Source: Patescibacteria group bacterium
Lineage (GTDB): Bacteria > Patescibacteria > Dojkabacteria > J137
NCBI GenBank assembly: GCA_963169855.1
Contig: CAUJCN010000002.1
Span: 62,001 to 126,000 of the forward strand
Direction of reading: 5' to 3'
Length of the DNA: 64,000 nt
Position 1 is the stretch's first letter. Each line of letters opens with the position of its first letter. Below, one piece after another: positions 32,854-41,798 of the stretch. The position numbers were made by a program, and so were the translations under genes. The notes under the pieces are model-generated. The model did not search any database and was not told where the DNA came from. It was given only the letters and a program-made list of their open reading frames with translations.

Positions 32854-33939
32854 ATGGAGAATTCAATTCCAACTTGGAAGCTTTTAAAACGGAATCCACA
32901 CCTTTTTCAGAGATATTTCGTAAAGGAATATATGATTCACGCTTGTCGTGAATTCTTTCTGGCTAGAAATTATCACGAGCTTGAAAGTCCTATAATGACT
33001 CCAGCATTACCTCAGGAAAGATATATGAGTCCTTTGCACACTACAGTTACATTTGGAGATGGTTCAACTAAGAAGTTATACATTACCCCAACTACAGAAA
33101 CTTTCAATAAAAAGATTTTAGCCGCAGGACTTGGAGAGCATTTTGTTATTACAAAAGTTGCAAGAGGTTTGGAACAAATTGGTCATAACCACAACCCAGA
33201 ATTCACAATGTTGGAGTGGTATCACCTAGATGCTACCTACAAAGATATTATGTCTGATTGCGAAGAACTTTTCAGATTTATAAAAAAGAAATTAGATGAA
33301 AAGTTTACAGAAAATCTCCCTCACCCAGATTATGTTTTCGGTGACAAAATATTTTATGCAGGAAATGTTATCGATATTTCTGAAGGCTGGGATAGGTTAT
33401 CGATACCTGAAGCTTTAAAAGACATTTGTGGAATCGATTTAGTAGAAATTCAAGATATCGAGAAATTTAGAGAAGTAGCTAGAGCAAAAGGCTACAATGT
33501 TTCAGATACTGACGACTGGCAGATAATCTTTGAACTTATCTTTGCTTCTGAAATTGAGCCAACATTCAGTAAAACTAATCCAACTTTTGTTTACAACTAT
33601 CCTAAAATCATGTGTCCACTAACTCAGGAAAATGCAGAGAACCCATTAGTCTGCGAAAAGGTTGAAGTTTACATTGCAGGGAAAGAACTAGGAAATGGTT
33701 ATACAGAGCTTAGGGATTGGGAAGAACAGTACAAAAGATTCAAGATCGAAGAAGAAGCGAGAGAGGAGTTAGGATTAGAAAAAATAGAATTTGACCATGA
33801 TCTTGTAGATGCGCTAAAAGAAGGCTTACCAAACGTAGCAGGAATCGGAGTTGGGCTAGATAGAGTTGCAATGCTATTTGCGAATGCTAAATATATTTCC
33901 GAAGTAAATTACTTCCCTGGTTCCGACTGGAGTTTATGA
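32854..33939 (+). CDS. epmA: EpmA-like EF-P lysine ligase
   Basis: A 361-residue class II synthetase core of the LysRS type without the N-terminal anticodon-binding domain. It starts directly with 'NPHLFQRYFVKEYMIHACRE' and motif 1 'LESPIMTPALPQE', then motif 2 'VARGLEQIGHNHNPEFTMLE' and motif 3 'AGIGVGLDRVAMLFANAKYI'. This is the layout of EpmA (PoxA/GenX), which ligates (R)-beta-lysine to EF-P. Its position right after efp supports the call. It is somewhat longer than the roughly 325-residue E. coli enzyme. EpmB, the lysine aminomutase, is not in the window, so alpha-lysine could be the substrate. Confidence 0.85.
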   Translation: MENSIPTWKLLKRNPHLFQRYFVKEYMIHACREFFLARNYHELESPIMTPALPQERYMSPLHTTVTFGDGSTKKLYITPTTETFNKKILAAGLGEHFVITKVARGLEQIGHNHNPEFTMLEWYHLDATYKDIMSDCEELFRFIKKKLDEKFTENLPHPDYVFGDKIFYAGNVIDISEGWDRLSIPEALKDICGIDLVEIQDIEKFREVARAKGYNVSDTDDWQIIFELIFASEIEPTFSKTNPTFVYNYPKIMCPLTQENAENPLVCEKVEVYIAGKELGNGYTELRDWEEQYKRFKIEEEAREELGLEKIEFDHDLVDALKEGLPNVAGIGVGLDRVAMLFANAKYISEVNYFPGSDWSL

Positions 33940-34703
33940 AAAACTCAAACGACTCAGTTTCAAAATACTACAACATAGTCAGCAATTATATTAAACCTAC
34001 TGAAATTACCAAACAGGAAATAAGTTTAATTAAAGACATTAAAGCTCCTGGAGTAAAAGTTCTAGACATTGGATGTGGAACAGGAAGGCACTCTATTCCA
34101 CTTATAGAAAATGGTTACGAGGTTTACGGAGTCGAAGAAAGTGAAGGAATGCTTAATCAACTAAAGTTTAATATCAAAGATCAAAGTAGTGAAAGAGATC
34201 CCGGATTAAATCCGGGATCTGGTTACGCTTCCCATTTCCAAAATATAAGCATTTTTGATTTTCAATCTGAAGTTAAATTTGATCTGATTGTCATGTTCTG
34301 GAATACTTTCAACGAGATTGCTTTATCCGATGAAATTGCAGTAGAACTGGTTCGGAAATTAGAAACATTGTTAAGTCCATCTGGGCAGATTCTAATCAAC
34401 TCCGACAACCCAGGAACCAGAAGTTCAGATTTATACAACTACAATTACTCAATCAGTAAAGACAACGTAAACATTGATTACAGCTGGGAAGTTCTTTCTA
34501 AAGATGTAAATAATGTGACCACATCGCACGAAACGATTAACGTTACTACTAATTCAGAATCTAAATTCTTTGAAACCACTATAAAGCAAAGATGGTACAG
34601 CGTTTTAGATTATAAGAATTTGTTTGAAAAATTTAATTTCAAAGTAGAGGAGCGACACATTTCTGGAAGTGGGGAAATGTACTTACTAATCAGCAGAGTT
34701 TAA
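33936..34703 (+). CDS. Class I SAM-dependent methyltransferase with palindrome-encoded insert
   Basis: The 255-residue protein has the class I methyltransferase pattern: motif I 'VLDIGCGTGRHSIPL', motif II 'YEVYGVEESEGML', and 'FDLIVMFWNTFNEIA' at motif IV. Between motifs II and IV lies 'SSERDPGLNPGSGYASHF', encoded by a 25-base palindrome (34196-34220) read in frame. The substrate is unknown. It overlaps the epmA-like gene by 4 bases (ATGA), so all three genes efp, epmA and this one are probably coexpressed. A translation-related substrate is possible but unproven. Confidence 0.85.
   Translation: MKNSNDSVSKYYNIVSNYIKPTEITKQEISLIKDIKAPGVKVLDIGCGTGRHSIPLIENGYEVYGVEESEGMLNQLKFNIKDQSSERDPGLNPGSGYASHFQNISIFDFQSEVKFDLIVMFWNTFNEIALSDEIAVELVRKLETLLSPSGQILINSDNPGTRSSDLYNYNYSISKDNVNIDYSWEVLSKDVNNVTTSHETINVTTNSESKFFETTIKQRWYSVLDYKNLFEKFNFKVEERHISGSGEMYLLISRV
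34196..34220. repeat. Palindromic repeat inside the methyltransferase gene
   Basis: AGATCCCGGATT-A-AATCCGGGATCT is a perfect 12-bp inverted repeat with a single centre base. Its ends match the AGATCCCG/CGGGATCT ends of the elements at 37114 and 63549. Confidence 0.8.
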
Positions 34704-35887
34704 AGATCTAAACTACCTTCATCTCCTAATCTCCAATACGCGATCCCTTTAATTCCGTATTTTGATGCTAATTCTTTACGAGCTTGGAAACTCTGTTCGT
34801 TTGGATAAACAACCACCCTGTTCACTCCGTTAAAATTGTATCGCAAAACCATTTCCTGCCAAGAAGAATTGTATTCCTCTGTATATTCGTACTTTGATTT
34901 AATAACCTCTACAGAGTTGTTATAGAGTGGAGTTCCGGGTTCATGCTCAGTAGTTCGGCTATATGCCACAGGACTGTAAATTTCTATTTGATTTCCGGCT
35001 ATTTCCCTAGAAGCCCAGTCGTATGAGTATGTAGGAACACCAAGAACAATCTTTTCCCTCGGAACTCCATTAGCAACAGCAAATTTTATAGATGATTCTA
35101 ACCAATTAACTGGTGCTACAGGTCCTATAACTTGGCTATTAGTCCAGAATAGGTCGTAAGTCATTATTCTCAATTCATCTACGTATTTGGCCATCTCAGC
35201 GTAATCTTGAACCTTTCTAGTTTGAGGACTTCCTGTGTATCTTAGACTTTTGTACCAGATTGGAAGAACTGCAAATGTCAGAATTTTATTATTTTGATGA
35301 AGACGAGTAGAGAGCCTATCTAAAAATTTGAAGAAGTTCTTTTTATCTTTAAGGTAAATTACTTCGTAATCAAGATCGATTCCTCTGTAGTTATTAGTAT
35401 TTACGAGATTCATTATGTCTTCGACGTGCTTATTCATTGATTCTTCTGAGCTTAAAACAAACGAGAATTTATCAACATTCAACTGTAAAATGGAAGGAAC
35501 GAGATCTATACCTTCATTTTCAGTAAATCTTGTAATTCCAGGACCATTGGCAAGTTGAGTCTCTTTTATTTCTCCTTCTTCCTCTAACGTAAACCAAACA
35601 GGGCTAACATAATCAAACTCAGGATTATTTTCGAGAGATTCAAGACCGCTATTCATGTCCCAATCTGGGATCCAACCACCTACAACTATGTCTGAGGGAG
35701 CTGCAGCTTGGGTAATTTTATTTATATTTTCTACTTCTATATCCAGTACAGTTTTATAACTGATTTCTAGTTCTGTGTATCTAGTTTCTGTAGTTTCTTT
35801 TACTTCACGATTTGATGCAAGAAATATTGCCGAAGCAATAAGTGCAGGGATAAGCAGCAATTGTAATCCAATAAAGACTTTTGACAT
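34700..35887 (-). CDS. GH18-family glycosidase-like protein, membrane-anchored
   Basis: The 395-residue protein has an N-terminal membrane anchor ('VFIGLQLLLIPALIASAIFL') and a GH18 barrel. The catalytic signature is 'YRGIDLDYEVIY', with the DxDxE acid at Glu175. Other barrel landmarks are 'FAVLPIWYKS', 'DELRIMTYDLFW', 'EKIVLGVPTYSYDW' and 'GIKGIAYWRLGD'. It resembles the YaaH-type group acting on cell-wall glycans rather than chitin. A role in its own envelope or in host or neighbour wall attack is inferred. Its stop interlocks with that of the convergent methyltransferase gene. Confidence 0.85.
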   Translation of the reverse strand: MSKVFIGLQLLLIPALIASAIFLASNREVKETTETRYTELEISYKTVLDIEVENINKITQAAAPSDIVVGGWIPDWDMNSGLESLENNPEFDYVSPVWFTLEEEGEIKETQLANGPGITRFTENEGIDLVPSILQLNVDKFSFVLSSEESMNKHVEDIMNLVNTNNYRGIDLDYEVIYLKDKKNFFKFLDRLSTRLHQNNKILTFAVLPIWYKSLRYTGSPQTRKVQDYAEMAKYVDELRIMTYDLFWTNSQVIGPVAPVNWLESSIKFAVANGVPREKIVLGVPTYSYDWASREIAGNQIEIYSPVAYSRTTEHEPGTPLYNNSVEVIKSKYEYTEEYNSSWQEMVLRYNFNGVNRVVVYPNEQSFQARKELASKYGIKGIAYWRLGDEGSLDL

Positions 35888-35895
35888 TGTTAGGT

Positions 35896-37041
35896 TTATT
35901 CTACAAATCCAATCTCAGATGGTTTTTCTACTTCTGTTGAAGTTATAGAAATTACTTCGCCCGAGATTTTGTAAACGTCTTTATCTATCTTTTTGTATTC
36001 GTTTCTAGCATCGTTAAATGCACCCACTGATGTTCCGAGACTTCTTCCAAGTTTTTCCATATTTTGTTCGAAACTTGCTAAGTGTTTCTGAAGTTTCATT
36101 ACGTTTTCTTTAATTTCCGAAGCTTGTTCCTCAATTTTAAGCATGTTCAAACCTTGTAAAACTGTTTGTAGATATGCCAAGAACGAAGTTGGAGAAACAA
36201 TAATTACTCCTTTTTGTTTAAATGCGTATTCAATTAAATCGTGTGTGTTCGTTTTTACAGCACCAACTTGATTAATTAGTAAATCATAGTAAATTCCTTC
36301 ACTAGGAATAAACATGAATGCAAATTGCATTGTGCCTTCGTCTGGTCGGATGTATTTCGAAGTTTCATCAATTCTATTTTTTAAGTCTTGTTTGAATATT
36401 TTCTCTAATTTTTCTTTTTCTGCAATATTATCTTCGTTAATAATCCTATTATAATTCTCCAGCGAGAATTTAGAATCAATAGGAATAATCTTATCTTTAA
36501 CTTTTACGATTGCGTCGACAATTTCTCCATTTTTGAATTTGTATTGCATTTCGTAAGATGACGGTGGCATAACGTTTTTCAACAGTGTTTCTAGAAAGTA
36601 TTCACCTAGAATCCCTCTTTGTTTAGGATTTGTAAGAATGTTCTCTAAACTTTGTAACTGACCTGCAAATCCAACCACTTGCTTGTTTGTTTCATCAAGT
36701 TTTGTAAGTTTCTCAGTAACTTCTTTAATAATTTTACTTGCAGAATCACTCGCATCTTTGGACGATTTCTGGGTCATTTGAAACTGCTGAATAAGACTTG
36801 TTTGCGTTTTATTCATTTGATCGTTTAATGTGGAATTTTGTTCCTTTAGACGATCATTCATTTCCTTGTTCAATCTATCAAGTCTTTCTGCCTGCATTTG
36901 GGAGATTGAATTGATTTGACTTTGCAAAAGTTGCATTGAATCTGTCGATGGGCCAGTACTTTTGTTTTTATTCAAAAGTGTGAATACTAATCCGATAAGG
37001 ATTACCAAAAGAATTATTACAGCGATTATCAATATTTCCAT
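35896..37041 (-). CDS. rmuC: DNA recombination protein RmuC
   Basis: The 381-residue protein has the RmuC layout: an N-terminal membrane helix (about 3-22), a long coiled coil rich in Gln and Lys (30-130), and the RmuC domain with 'RGILGEYFLETLLKNVMP', 'YKFKNGEIVDAIVKVKDKII', 'IDSKFSLENYNR' and 'FAFMFIPSEGIYYDLL'. The domain is related to nucleases, and RmuC limits inversions and recombination at short inverted repeats in E. coli. That is notable here because this genome carries many short palindromes. It lies 8 bases upstream of the GH18 gene on the same strand. Confidence 0.9.
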   Translation of the reverse strand: MEILIIAVIILLVILIGLVFTLLNKNKSTGPSTDSMQLLQSQINSISQMQAERLDRLNKEMNDRLKEQNSTLNDQMNKTQTSLIQQFQMTQKSSKDASDSASKIIKEVTEKLTKLDETNKQVVGFAGQLQSLENILTNPKQRGILGEYFLETLLKNVMPPSSYEMQYKFKNGEIVDAIVKVKDKIIPIDSKFSLENYNRIINEDNIAEKEKLEKIFKQDLKNRIDETSKYIRPDEGTMQFAFMFIPSEGIYYDLLINQVGAVKTNTHDLIEYAFKQKGVIIVSPTSFLAYLQTVLQGLNMLKIEEQASEIKENVMKLQKHLASFEQNMEKLGRSLGTSVGAFNDARNEYKKIDKDVYKISGEVISITSTEVEKPSEIGFVE

Positions 37042-37113
37042 ACTATTTGTTTAAAAAGTGACTTTAATAATTGTACCATCTTCATGTTTTGCAAACTTTG
37101 TAATCTTCCATAC

Positions 37114-37138
37114 AGATCCCGCACTTGATGCGGGATCT
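37114..37138. repeat. Palindromic repeat next to the miaA stop codon
   Basis: AGATCCCGCA-CTTGA-TGCGGGATCT, a 10-bp perfect stem ending 2 bases before the miaA stop codon. It is the exact reverse complement of the element at 63549-63573. Confidence 0.85.
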
Positions 37139-37139
37139 C

Positions 37140-38030
37140 TCACTTCATTAGAAATGTATTTACAAGTTTAGCTGCCATATCTGTGCTATTTATTTTATTC
37201 AACTCATATCCTCTACCCTCTCCTTCAAACCAAGTAATTTGTCTTTTTGCGTAATGCCAATGAGCGTTCTTAACCAGTTCCAAACATTGTTTTCCTGTAA
37301 TTTTACCGCTTAATAAATCTAATACTTCTGAATAGCCAATTCCATGTAACGCAATACTATTTTCGCCATATTTTTCCTTTGCCTTAAGAGTTTCTTCAAC
37401 TAGTCCTTCTTTAAACATCTCCTCTACTCTGTTATGAATTCTGTTACGTAAATCCTCACGATCAAAACTTGGGTATAAAAAGATCAGTTCATATTTTTGA
37501 TTCTGATTTTGAACTAATGTGATTCCCTTTTCTAATTTTGAAAGATGCATAGAAAGTCTTCGTGGATTCGATTTATCGCTTACATTTAACTGCTCGTATT
37601 CTTTAGGATATTTTTCTTTATAAGTTTTCTGAAGTTTATCTAAATCAACATCTTCGTAAGTATTTTCAACATTATCTTGTAGATCATAATTTCGAAATAT
37701 AGAATCGATGTACAAACCTGTACCTCCTACGAGAAAAATGTTTTTATCTTTAAGTTCTTCGACTTTTGCGTCAGAGTCTCTTTTGAAATCATAAACGCTA
37801 TATCGTTGATCGGGATCAATCAAATTTACTAAATGAATTGGAATGTTCTGAACAAGGTACTGATTATCTTTAAACTCCAAATCACCTTTGTTTGTACCAA
37901 TATCTAGGTCTCGATAGACCTGTCTTGAGTCTGCAGAAATGATTTCCCCACCCATAGACGTAGCTAACTCTACTGCAAGTTTAGTTTTACCAGACGAAGT
38001 CGGTCCACAAATCACTACTATCTTTTGCAT
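37140..38030 (-). CDS. miaA: tRNA dimethylallyltransferase MiaA
   Basis: Using the ATG at 38030, the 296-residue enzyme starts right before the P-loop GPTSSGKT (8-15), as is normal for MiaA; a longer start upstream adds unrelated residues. Further motifs are 'IISADSRQVYRDLDIGTNK', 'PIHLVNLIDPDQRYSVYDFK' and 'VGGTGLYIDSIF'. 'ALHGIGYSEVLDLLSGKIT' and 'HYAKRQITWFEGE' close the tRNA-binding part. MiaA transfers a dimethylallyl group to N6 of A37 in tRNAs reading U-starting codons. A palindromic repeat lies right after its stop codon. Confidence 0.95.
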   Translation of the reverse strand: MQKIVVICGPTSSGKTKLAVELATSMGGEIISADSRQVYRDLDIGTNKGDLEFKDNQYLVQNIPIHLVNLIDPDQRYSVYDFKRDSDAKVEELKDKNIFLVGGTGLYIDSIFRNYDLQDNVENTYEDVDLDKLQKTYKEKYPKEYEQLNVSDKSNPRRLSMHLSKLEKGITLVQNQNQKYELIFLYPSFDREDLRNRIHNRVEEMFKEGLVEETLKAKEKYGENSIALHGIGYSEVLDLLSGKITGKQCLELVKNAHWHYAKRQITWFEGEGRGYELNKINSTDMAAKLVNTFLMK

Positions 38031-38142
38031 AAGTTCAGCCAATTTAATATTATGTATTATATCAACTAAGGCTACGACTTTGATAAAAGTCAACCTTTTT
38101 ATTTTTCAGCTTTTAGCTTCTTAGCTTTAAGCCTTTTTGATT

Positions 38143-39483
38143 ATGTTTGAAACTACAATACTTTTTCGAATTCTACTTTCTACAGTTTTAGGAGCTGTAA
38201 TTGGGTTAGAGACGGAAACCAGAGAAATCGAGAAAAAAGGAAATGTCGATAAAATTGATGAGAGAAGCAGAATCGGAGGTGTCAGAACTTACACTCTGAT
38301 TTCTTTGTTAGGTGGAATATCAGGACTTTTCTATTACATTAACGAGAAGACAATCGCGATGATTATTTTTACTGCGATTATTCTTTTTCTTCAAGTTGCA
38401 TATTATCTAAATGTTCAGTTAAAGAAAGCTTTTGGTTTAACTACTGAAATTGCAATTCTGATTACCTTTATATCCGGATTTTTGATCACAAGCGTTATTA
38501 CAAATATTGAAGTTGTCTTGTTCATTCTAGTTTTACTTTCCTTCTTCTTGTCTAATAAACGAGGCATTGGAAAGATCATAGCCAGAATTCAGCACTATGA
38601 GGTTATTGATTTAATCAAATTCGGATTGGTAGGTTTGGTTGTACTTCCACTTTTACCAAATAGAGATATTTATGTTAACGATGTTTTATCCATCTTCGCT
38701 ACAGGGACTCAAGTCTCCGAACAATCCAACCTGCTTTTAATAAATCCATTTCAAATCTGGTTGATAGTTGTAATCATTTCTGGAATTTCGATTGGAAGTT
38801 ACTTAATTTCTAAAATCTTTGGAGAAAAAAATGGATTAGTAATCTCATCATTCTTCTCTGGGCTAGTATCCTCTACTTCGTCGTTGATTGCTTTTGCAGG
38901 TAAATCCAAAGAAAATTTGAAAGCATCTTCTAGGTTCGCTGGAGCCACTTTGATTTCTAATGCAACTAGTTTTTTAAGTATAGTTGCATTAATTACTGTT
39001 ACGAACGGAACTTTCAGTGCTTACTCGCTTCCTATTTTCGTAATTCTTTTTCTGAGCAGTTTGATAATGGGTTTATATTTCTTGCTAACTGATGATGGAA
39101 AAGGATTCGTTAGTAATGGACATGATTCATTTACTTTAATTCCTGCACTTAAATTTGTTTCGATAATTATAGTTTTAAAGATTTTTGTTCAAATTGTTAT
39201 AAATTCAAATCTTGGAACAGGTTTATTAATATTTGGAACAGCACTTTCAGGAATTACAGGGATTGATGCCCCACTTATTGCAACAGCTACTTTGGTTTTA
39301 GATGGAATAATTTCCCCAGACCTTGGAATACTCATAATATTCTTAACTAACTCAGTAAATTATATTGCTAAAATGTTCTATGCAAAAACAAGCGGAAGTA
39401 AGGAGTTTTTACAGAACGTCTCCTTTGGACTTATAATCTCTTTGATTTCATCTTTAATCATTTTGATCACTTATGTTTTCTAA
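38143..39483 (+). CDS. MgtC/SapB family membrane protein with DUF4010 region
   Basis: A 446-residue polytopic membrane protein. The N-terminal MgtC/SapB domain has 'LLSTVLGAVIGLETETREIE' and 'RIGGVRTYTLISLLGGISG'. The C-terminal part, about 250 residues of alternating hydrophobic helices, fits DUF4010 ('GLVSSTSSLIAFAGKSKENL'). Such fused proteins are common in bacteria and archaea; their transported substrate is unknown, though MgtC itself is tied to magnesium and ATP-synthase control. Its C-terminus overlaps the RNHCP gene by 11 bases. A CT-rich 'TTTTAGCTTCTTAGC' leader precedes the ATG. Confidence 0.85.
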   Translation: MFETTILFRILLSTVLGAVIGLETETREIEKKGNVDKIDERSRIGGVRTYTLISLLGGISGLFYYINEKTIAMIIFTAIILFLQVAYYLNVQLKKAFGLTTEIAILITFISGFLITSVITNIEVVLFILVLLSFFLSNKRGIGKIIARIQHYEVIDLIKFGLVGLVVLPLLPNRDIYVNDVLSIFATGTQVSEQSNLLLINPFQIWLIVVIISGISIGSYLISKIFGEKNGLVISSFFSGLVSSTSSLIAFAGKSKENLKASSRFAGATLISNATSFLSIVALITVTNGTFSAYSLPIFVILFLSSLIMGLYFLLTDDGKGFVSNGHDSFTLIPALKFVSIIIVLKIFVQIVINSNLGTGLLIFGTALSGITGIDAPLIATATLVLDGIISPDLGILIIFLTNSVNYIAKMFYAKTSGSKEFLQNVSFGLIISLISSLIILITYVF

Positions 39484-39784
39484 AAATAACGAGAGTTTTA
39501 CTTGTATAAACTGCGGAAAGAAGGTCGAAGAGCACCCAACTAGTTCAAGAGATCACTGTAATCATTGTTTAGTTGGGCTTCATGTTGATATCGATCCCGG
39601 CGACAGGTTAAATGAATGCAAAGGAATCCTGGAACCCATCGGACTCAAAACCGTGAATAATAAGGAACAAATTGTCTACAAGTGTTTAAAATGCTCAAAA
39701 ACACTTTTCTGTGTAACTGCACCCGATGATAATAGAGAGAAAGTCGTAGAACTGGCTCAACTCCGTTGGGAGGACTCTCTATGA
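39473..39784 (+). CDS. RNHCP-domain protein
   Basis: A 103-residue, cysteine-rich protein matching the RNHCP domain: 'ESFTCINCGKKVEEHPTSSR', 'DHCNHCLVGLHVDIDPGDR' and 'IVYKCLKCSKTLFC'. Eight cysteines in C-x2-C pairs suggest two zinc sites. The family name-giving motif RNHCP reads RDHCN here. The role of the family is not known; nucleic-acid binding is a common guess. It overlaps the MgtC-like gene and is probably translated by coupling. Confidence 0.85.
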   Translation: MFSKNNESFTCINCGKKVEEHPTSSRDHCNHCLVGLHVDIDPGDRLNECKGILEPIGLKTVNNKEQIVYKCLKCSKTLFCVTAPDDNREKVVELAQLRWEDSL

Positions 39785-39817
39785 AAATCACCAAAAAGTG
39801 ATATCATATAGTTAGTA

Positions 39818-40405
39818 ATGAGAAAATATACAAAAACAACTTCATTAATAATTCCATGCGGAATTGTTTTTTTGATCTTATCGAGCCTTGTTCCTTTACA
39901 CCTAGAAGCTTATTCTAATTTCACAACTGTAAGGTCTGAGAAACTTCACCCAGTAACTGCTGAAATTGTGGAGGAAATCAAAGTCCAGATGCAAGCCGAT
40001 TTAGAAGTAAGAAAACAGGAAGCTTTGATCCAACAACAAATTGCAAAGGTAAGATCGTTCTTTCAATCTTATGGAGCAGTAATGCAAGGCTACGAAGAGC
40101 TTTTGGTACGAAGATCTCACGAATGTGGTGGTGATTATAGGGTTATAGTTGGTATTGCAGGAAACGAATCTGGGTTGGGTCGAATTCCATATAAACTTTA
40201 CAATCCTTTTGGTTATCTAGATGGAATGCAATATGGATCTTGGGAAGAATCACTTCACAAATTGGTTTGTGTAATTTCTCAAAGATTTATTGCACCTTGC
40301 CAATCCGATTTACAATGTATAATTAACAAATACGGCGGTCCTGGGGATGACCAGCAAAGATGGATAAACAATGTAAGCTGGTTCATGCGACAAGTAACTT
40401 TGTAA
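39818..40405 (+). CDS. Secreted glucosaminidase/lysozyme-like protein
   Basis: The 195-residue protein starts with a signal sequence or anchor ('SLIIPCGIVFLILSSLVPL'), then a helical linker and a lysozyme-like domain: 'YRVIVGIAGNESGLGRIPYK', 'YNPFGYLDGMQYGSWEESLH' and 'INKYGGPGDDQQRWINNVSW'. Glu in 'NESGLG' is the expected catalytic acid. The pattern is that of glucosaminidase/transglycosylase-like wall hydrolases. Cysteine pairs fit extracytoplasmic disulfides. TATAGT ends 5 bases before the ATG, giving an apparently leaderless mRNA. It could help remodel the wall or process the wall of a partner cell. Confidence 0.75.
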   Translation: MRKYTKTTSLIIPCGIVFLILSSLVPLHLEAYSNFTTVRSEKLHPVTAEIVEEIKVQMQADLEVRKQEALIQQQIAKVRSFFQSYGAVMQGYEELLVRRSHECGGDYRVIVGIAGNESGLGRIPYKLYNPFGYLDGMQYGSWEESLHKLVCVISQRFIAPCQSDLQCIINKYGGPGDDQQRWINNVSWFMRQVTL

Positions 40406-40540
40406 AGAAAGGTGTTGGTTATTGGGACTTAAGTCTTAGCTTTTTCGCCTTCTAGTCTTTCAGTCTTTTCACCTTCTTTAGTAATGGTATAATTCATTTA
40501 CTTGAATCTTGTTTCTTTAATCTTTTAACCTTTTTTGTTT

Positions 40541-40945
40541 ATGATAAAGATTTTTACTGATGGTGGTTCTAGAGGAAATCCTGGCAATGCAGCCTGTGCA
40601 TTTGTTGTTTTTGATGAAGAAAAAGTTGTTCATTTTGATTCGATATTTTTGCACCAAGCAACAAATAATTTTGCCGAATACACTGGACTAATTAGTGGAC
40701 TTAAATACTTAGTAAAAGCAAATATCACAGAAGCGTCAGCTTTCTTAGATAGCGAGTTAGTAGTAAAGCAACTGAATGGAGAATATAGAGTTAAAGATGA
40801 AAACATTCAGAAACTTTTCTCTCAGATCGTCGAACTTAAAAAGAGTTTTAAAAGTCTTACATTTACTCACGTAAGAAGAGAAGAAAATAAACTAGCAGAT
40901 AAACTTGTTAACATTGTTCTCGATGCAGTCGAAGCGGTTAATTAA
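40541..40945 (+). CDS. RNase H-like protein (RNase HI family)
   Basis: The 134-residue protein has the RNase HI acidic residues: Asp7 in 'MIKIFTDGGSRGNPG', Glu in 'NNFAEYTGLISGL', Asp in 'AFLDSELVVKQL', and the final Asp in 'NKLADKLVN'. It belongs to the short prokaryotic group without the basic handle, which degrades RNA in RNA-DNA hybrids such as primers or R-loops. The ATG at 40541 is chosen because the domain begins at once. An extended -10 (TGGTATAAT) near 40485-40493 and a T/C-rich leader precede it. Confidence 0.9.
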   Translation: MIKIFTDGGSRGNPGNAACAFVVFDEEKVVHFDSIFLHQATNNFAEYTGLISGLKYLVKANITEASAFLDSELVVKQLNGEYRVKDENIQKLFSQIVELKKSFKSLTFTHVRREENKLADKLVNIVLDAVEAVN

Positions 40946-41798
40946 AATTATTCTACCAATCGCAATTGTAGTTCTTATAGGAGTAAATATCTACTTCCTT
41001 TTGAACAGAACTTCGTACTCTGTAAACTACGTTGATGAAATCACGTATAAAACTAACAACGAACTCTCCAATTTTGATACTGAACAGGGAAACTATAAAA
41101 AATTTTCTTACTCAAGAAACGATAACCTAATTAACAAAGACTATTTAGAATTTGAGAACCAGCTCATTTCTGAAGGCGATGAACTTCCAGCAGATACTAG
41201 TTCCGAAGTAATATTCGATAAAGGCTATATCAGCAGTAAAGTTAATCTGGAGACATTTACAAACAAGTCTGTAGTTCTTCCACTAAAATATAGTAAGTAC
41301 TTTGATTACTTAATCTACGGTGAGTCTGAGCCAGAATTAGCTCAAAGTTGGAATTTTACAAAACTAAAGGAATTCAAGAATTTTTACATCGATTTGACTG
41401 GTTATACAAACGAGTTCTTTATCCTACCTGGACCGCTTTCTACATTAGAATTGATGGAGAACACCGTGGGATATTTAAAAGAAAATGGCATCGAACCTTC
41501 CAGAATTTTCTTTATAATTGACATTCGAAACTATGTTTGGCCAGATAGGTTCTTCGAGAGTAACGTTATTATGAACTATACCGATAAAGTCCAACAAGCT
41601 GAGATTCTAGACGATGACCAATATATGCAGAAGTACTCTGGAATAGAAATTTTCCGAGGAACAACCGAGGCAATAGATCCATCATATAATAAAAGTCACG
41701 TTTCTCTATCCCTGAAATCGGATTTAAGTGATATCATAGAGCTAGCCAAAAAACTTGGGCTTCAAGGATTTACTATTCAAGATGGACGAACAATTTGA
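40923..41798 (+). CDS. Membrane-anchored protein of unknown function
   Basis: The protein (291 residues from the ATG at 40923) has an N-terminal membrane anchor ('LIKIILPIAIVVLIGVNIYF') and an extracytoplasmic domain. 'NFYIDLTGYTNEFFILPGP' and 'EPSRIFFIIDIRNYVWPDRF' are the best-ordered parts. I recognise no family. With this start it overlaps the RNase H gene by 23 bases, and its own end overlaps pth, making a tight chain of RNase H, this gene, pth and rlmI. The chain looks like an operon. Confidence 0.6.
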   Translation: MQSKRLIKIILPIAIVVLIGVNIYFLLNRTSYSVNYVDEITYKTNNELSNFDTEQGNYKKFSYSRNDNLINKDYLEFENQLISEGDELPADTSSEVIFDKGYISSKVNLETFTNKSVVLPLKYSKYFDYLIYGESEPELAQSWNFTKLKEFKNFYIDLTGYTNEFFILPGPLSTLELMENTVGYLKENGIEPSRIFFIIDIRNYVWPDRFFESNVIMNYTDKVQQAEILDDDQYMQKYSGIEIFRGTTEAIDPSYNKSHVSLSLKSDLSDIIELAKKLGLQGFTIQDGRTI

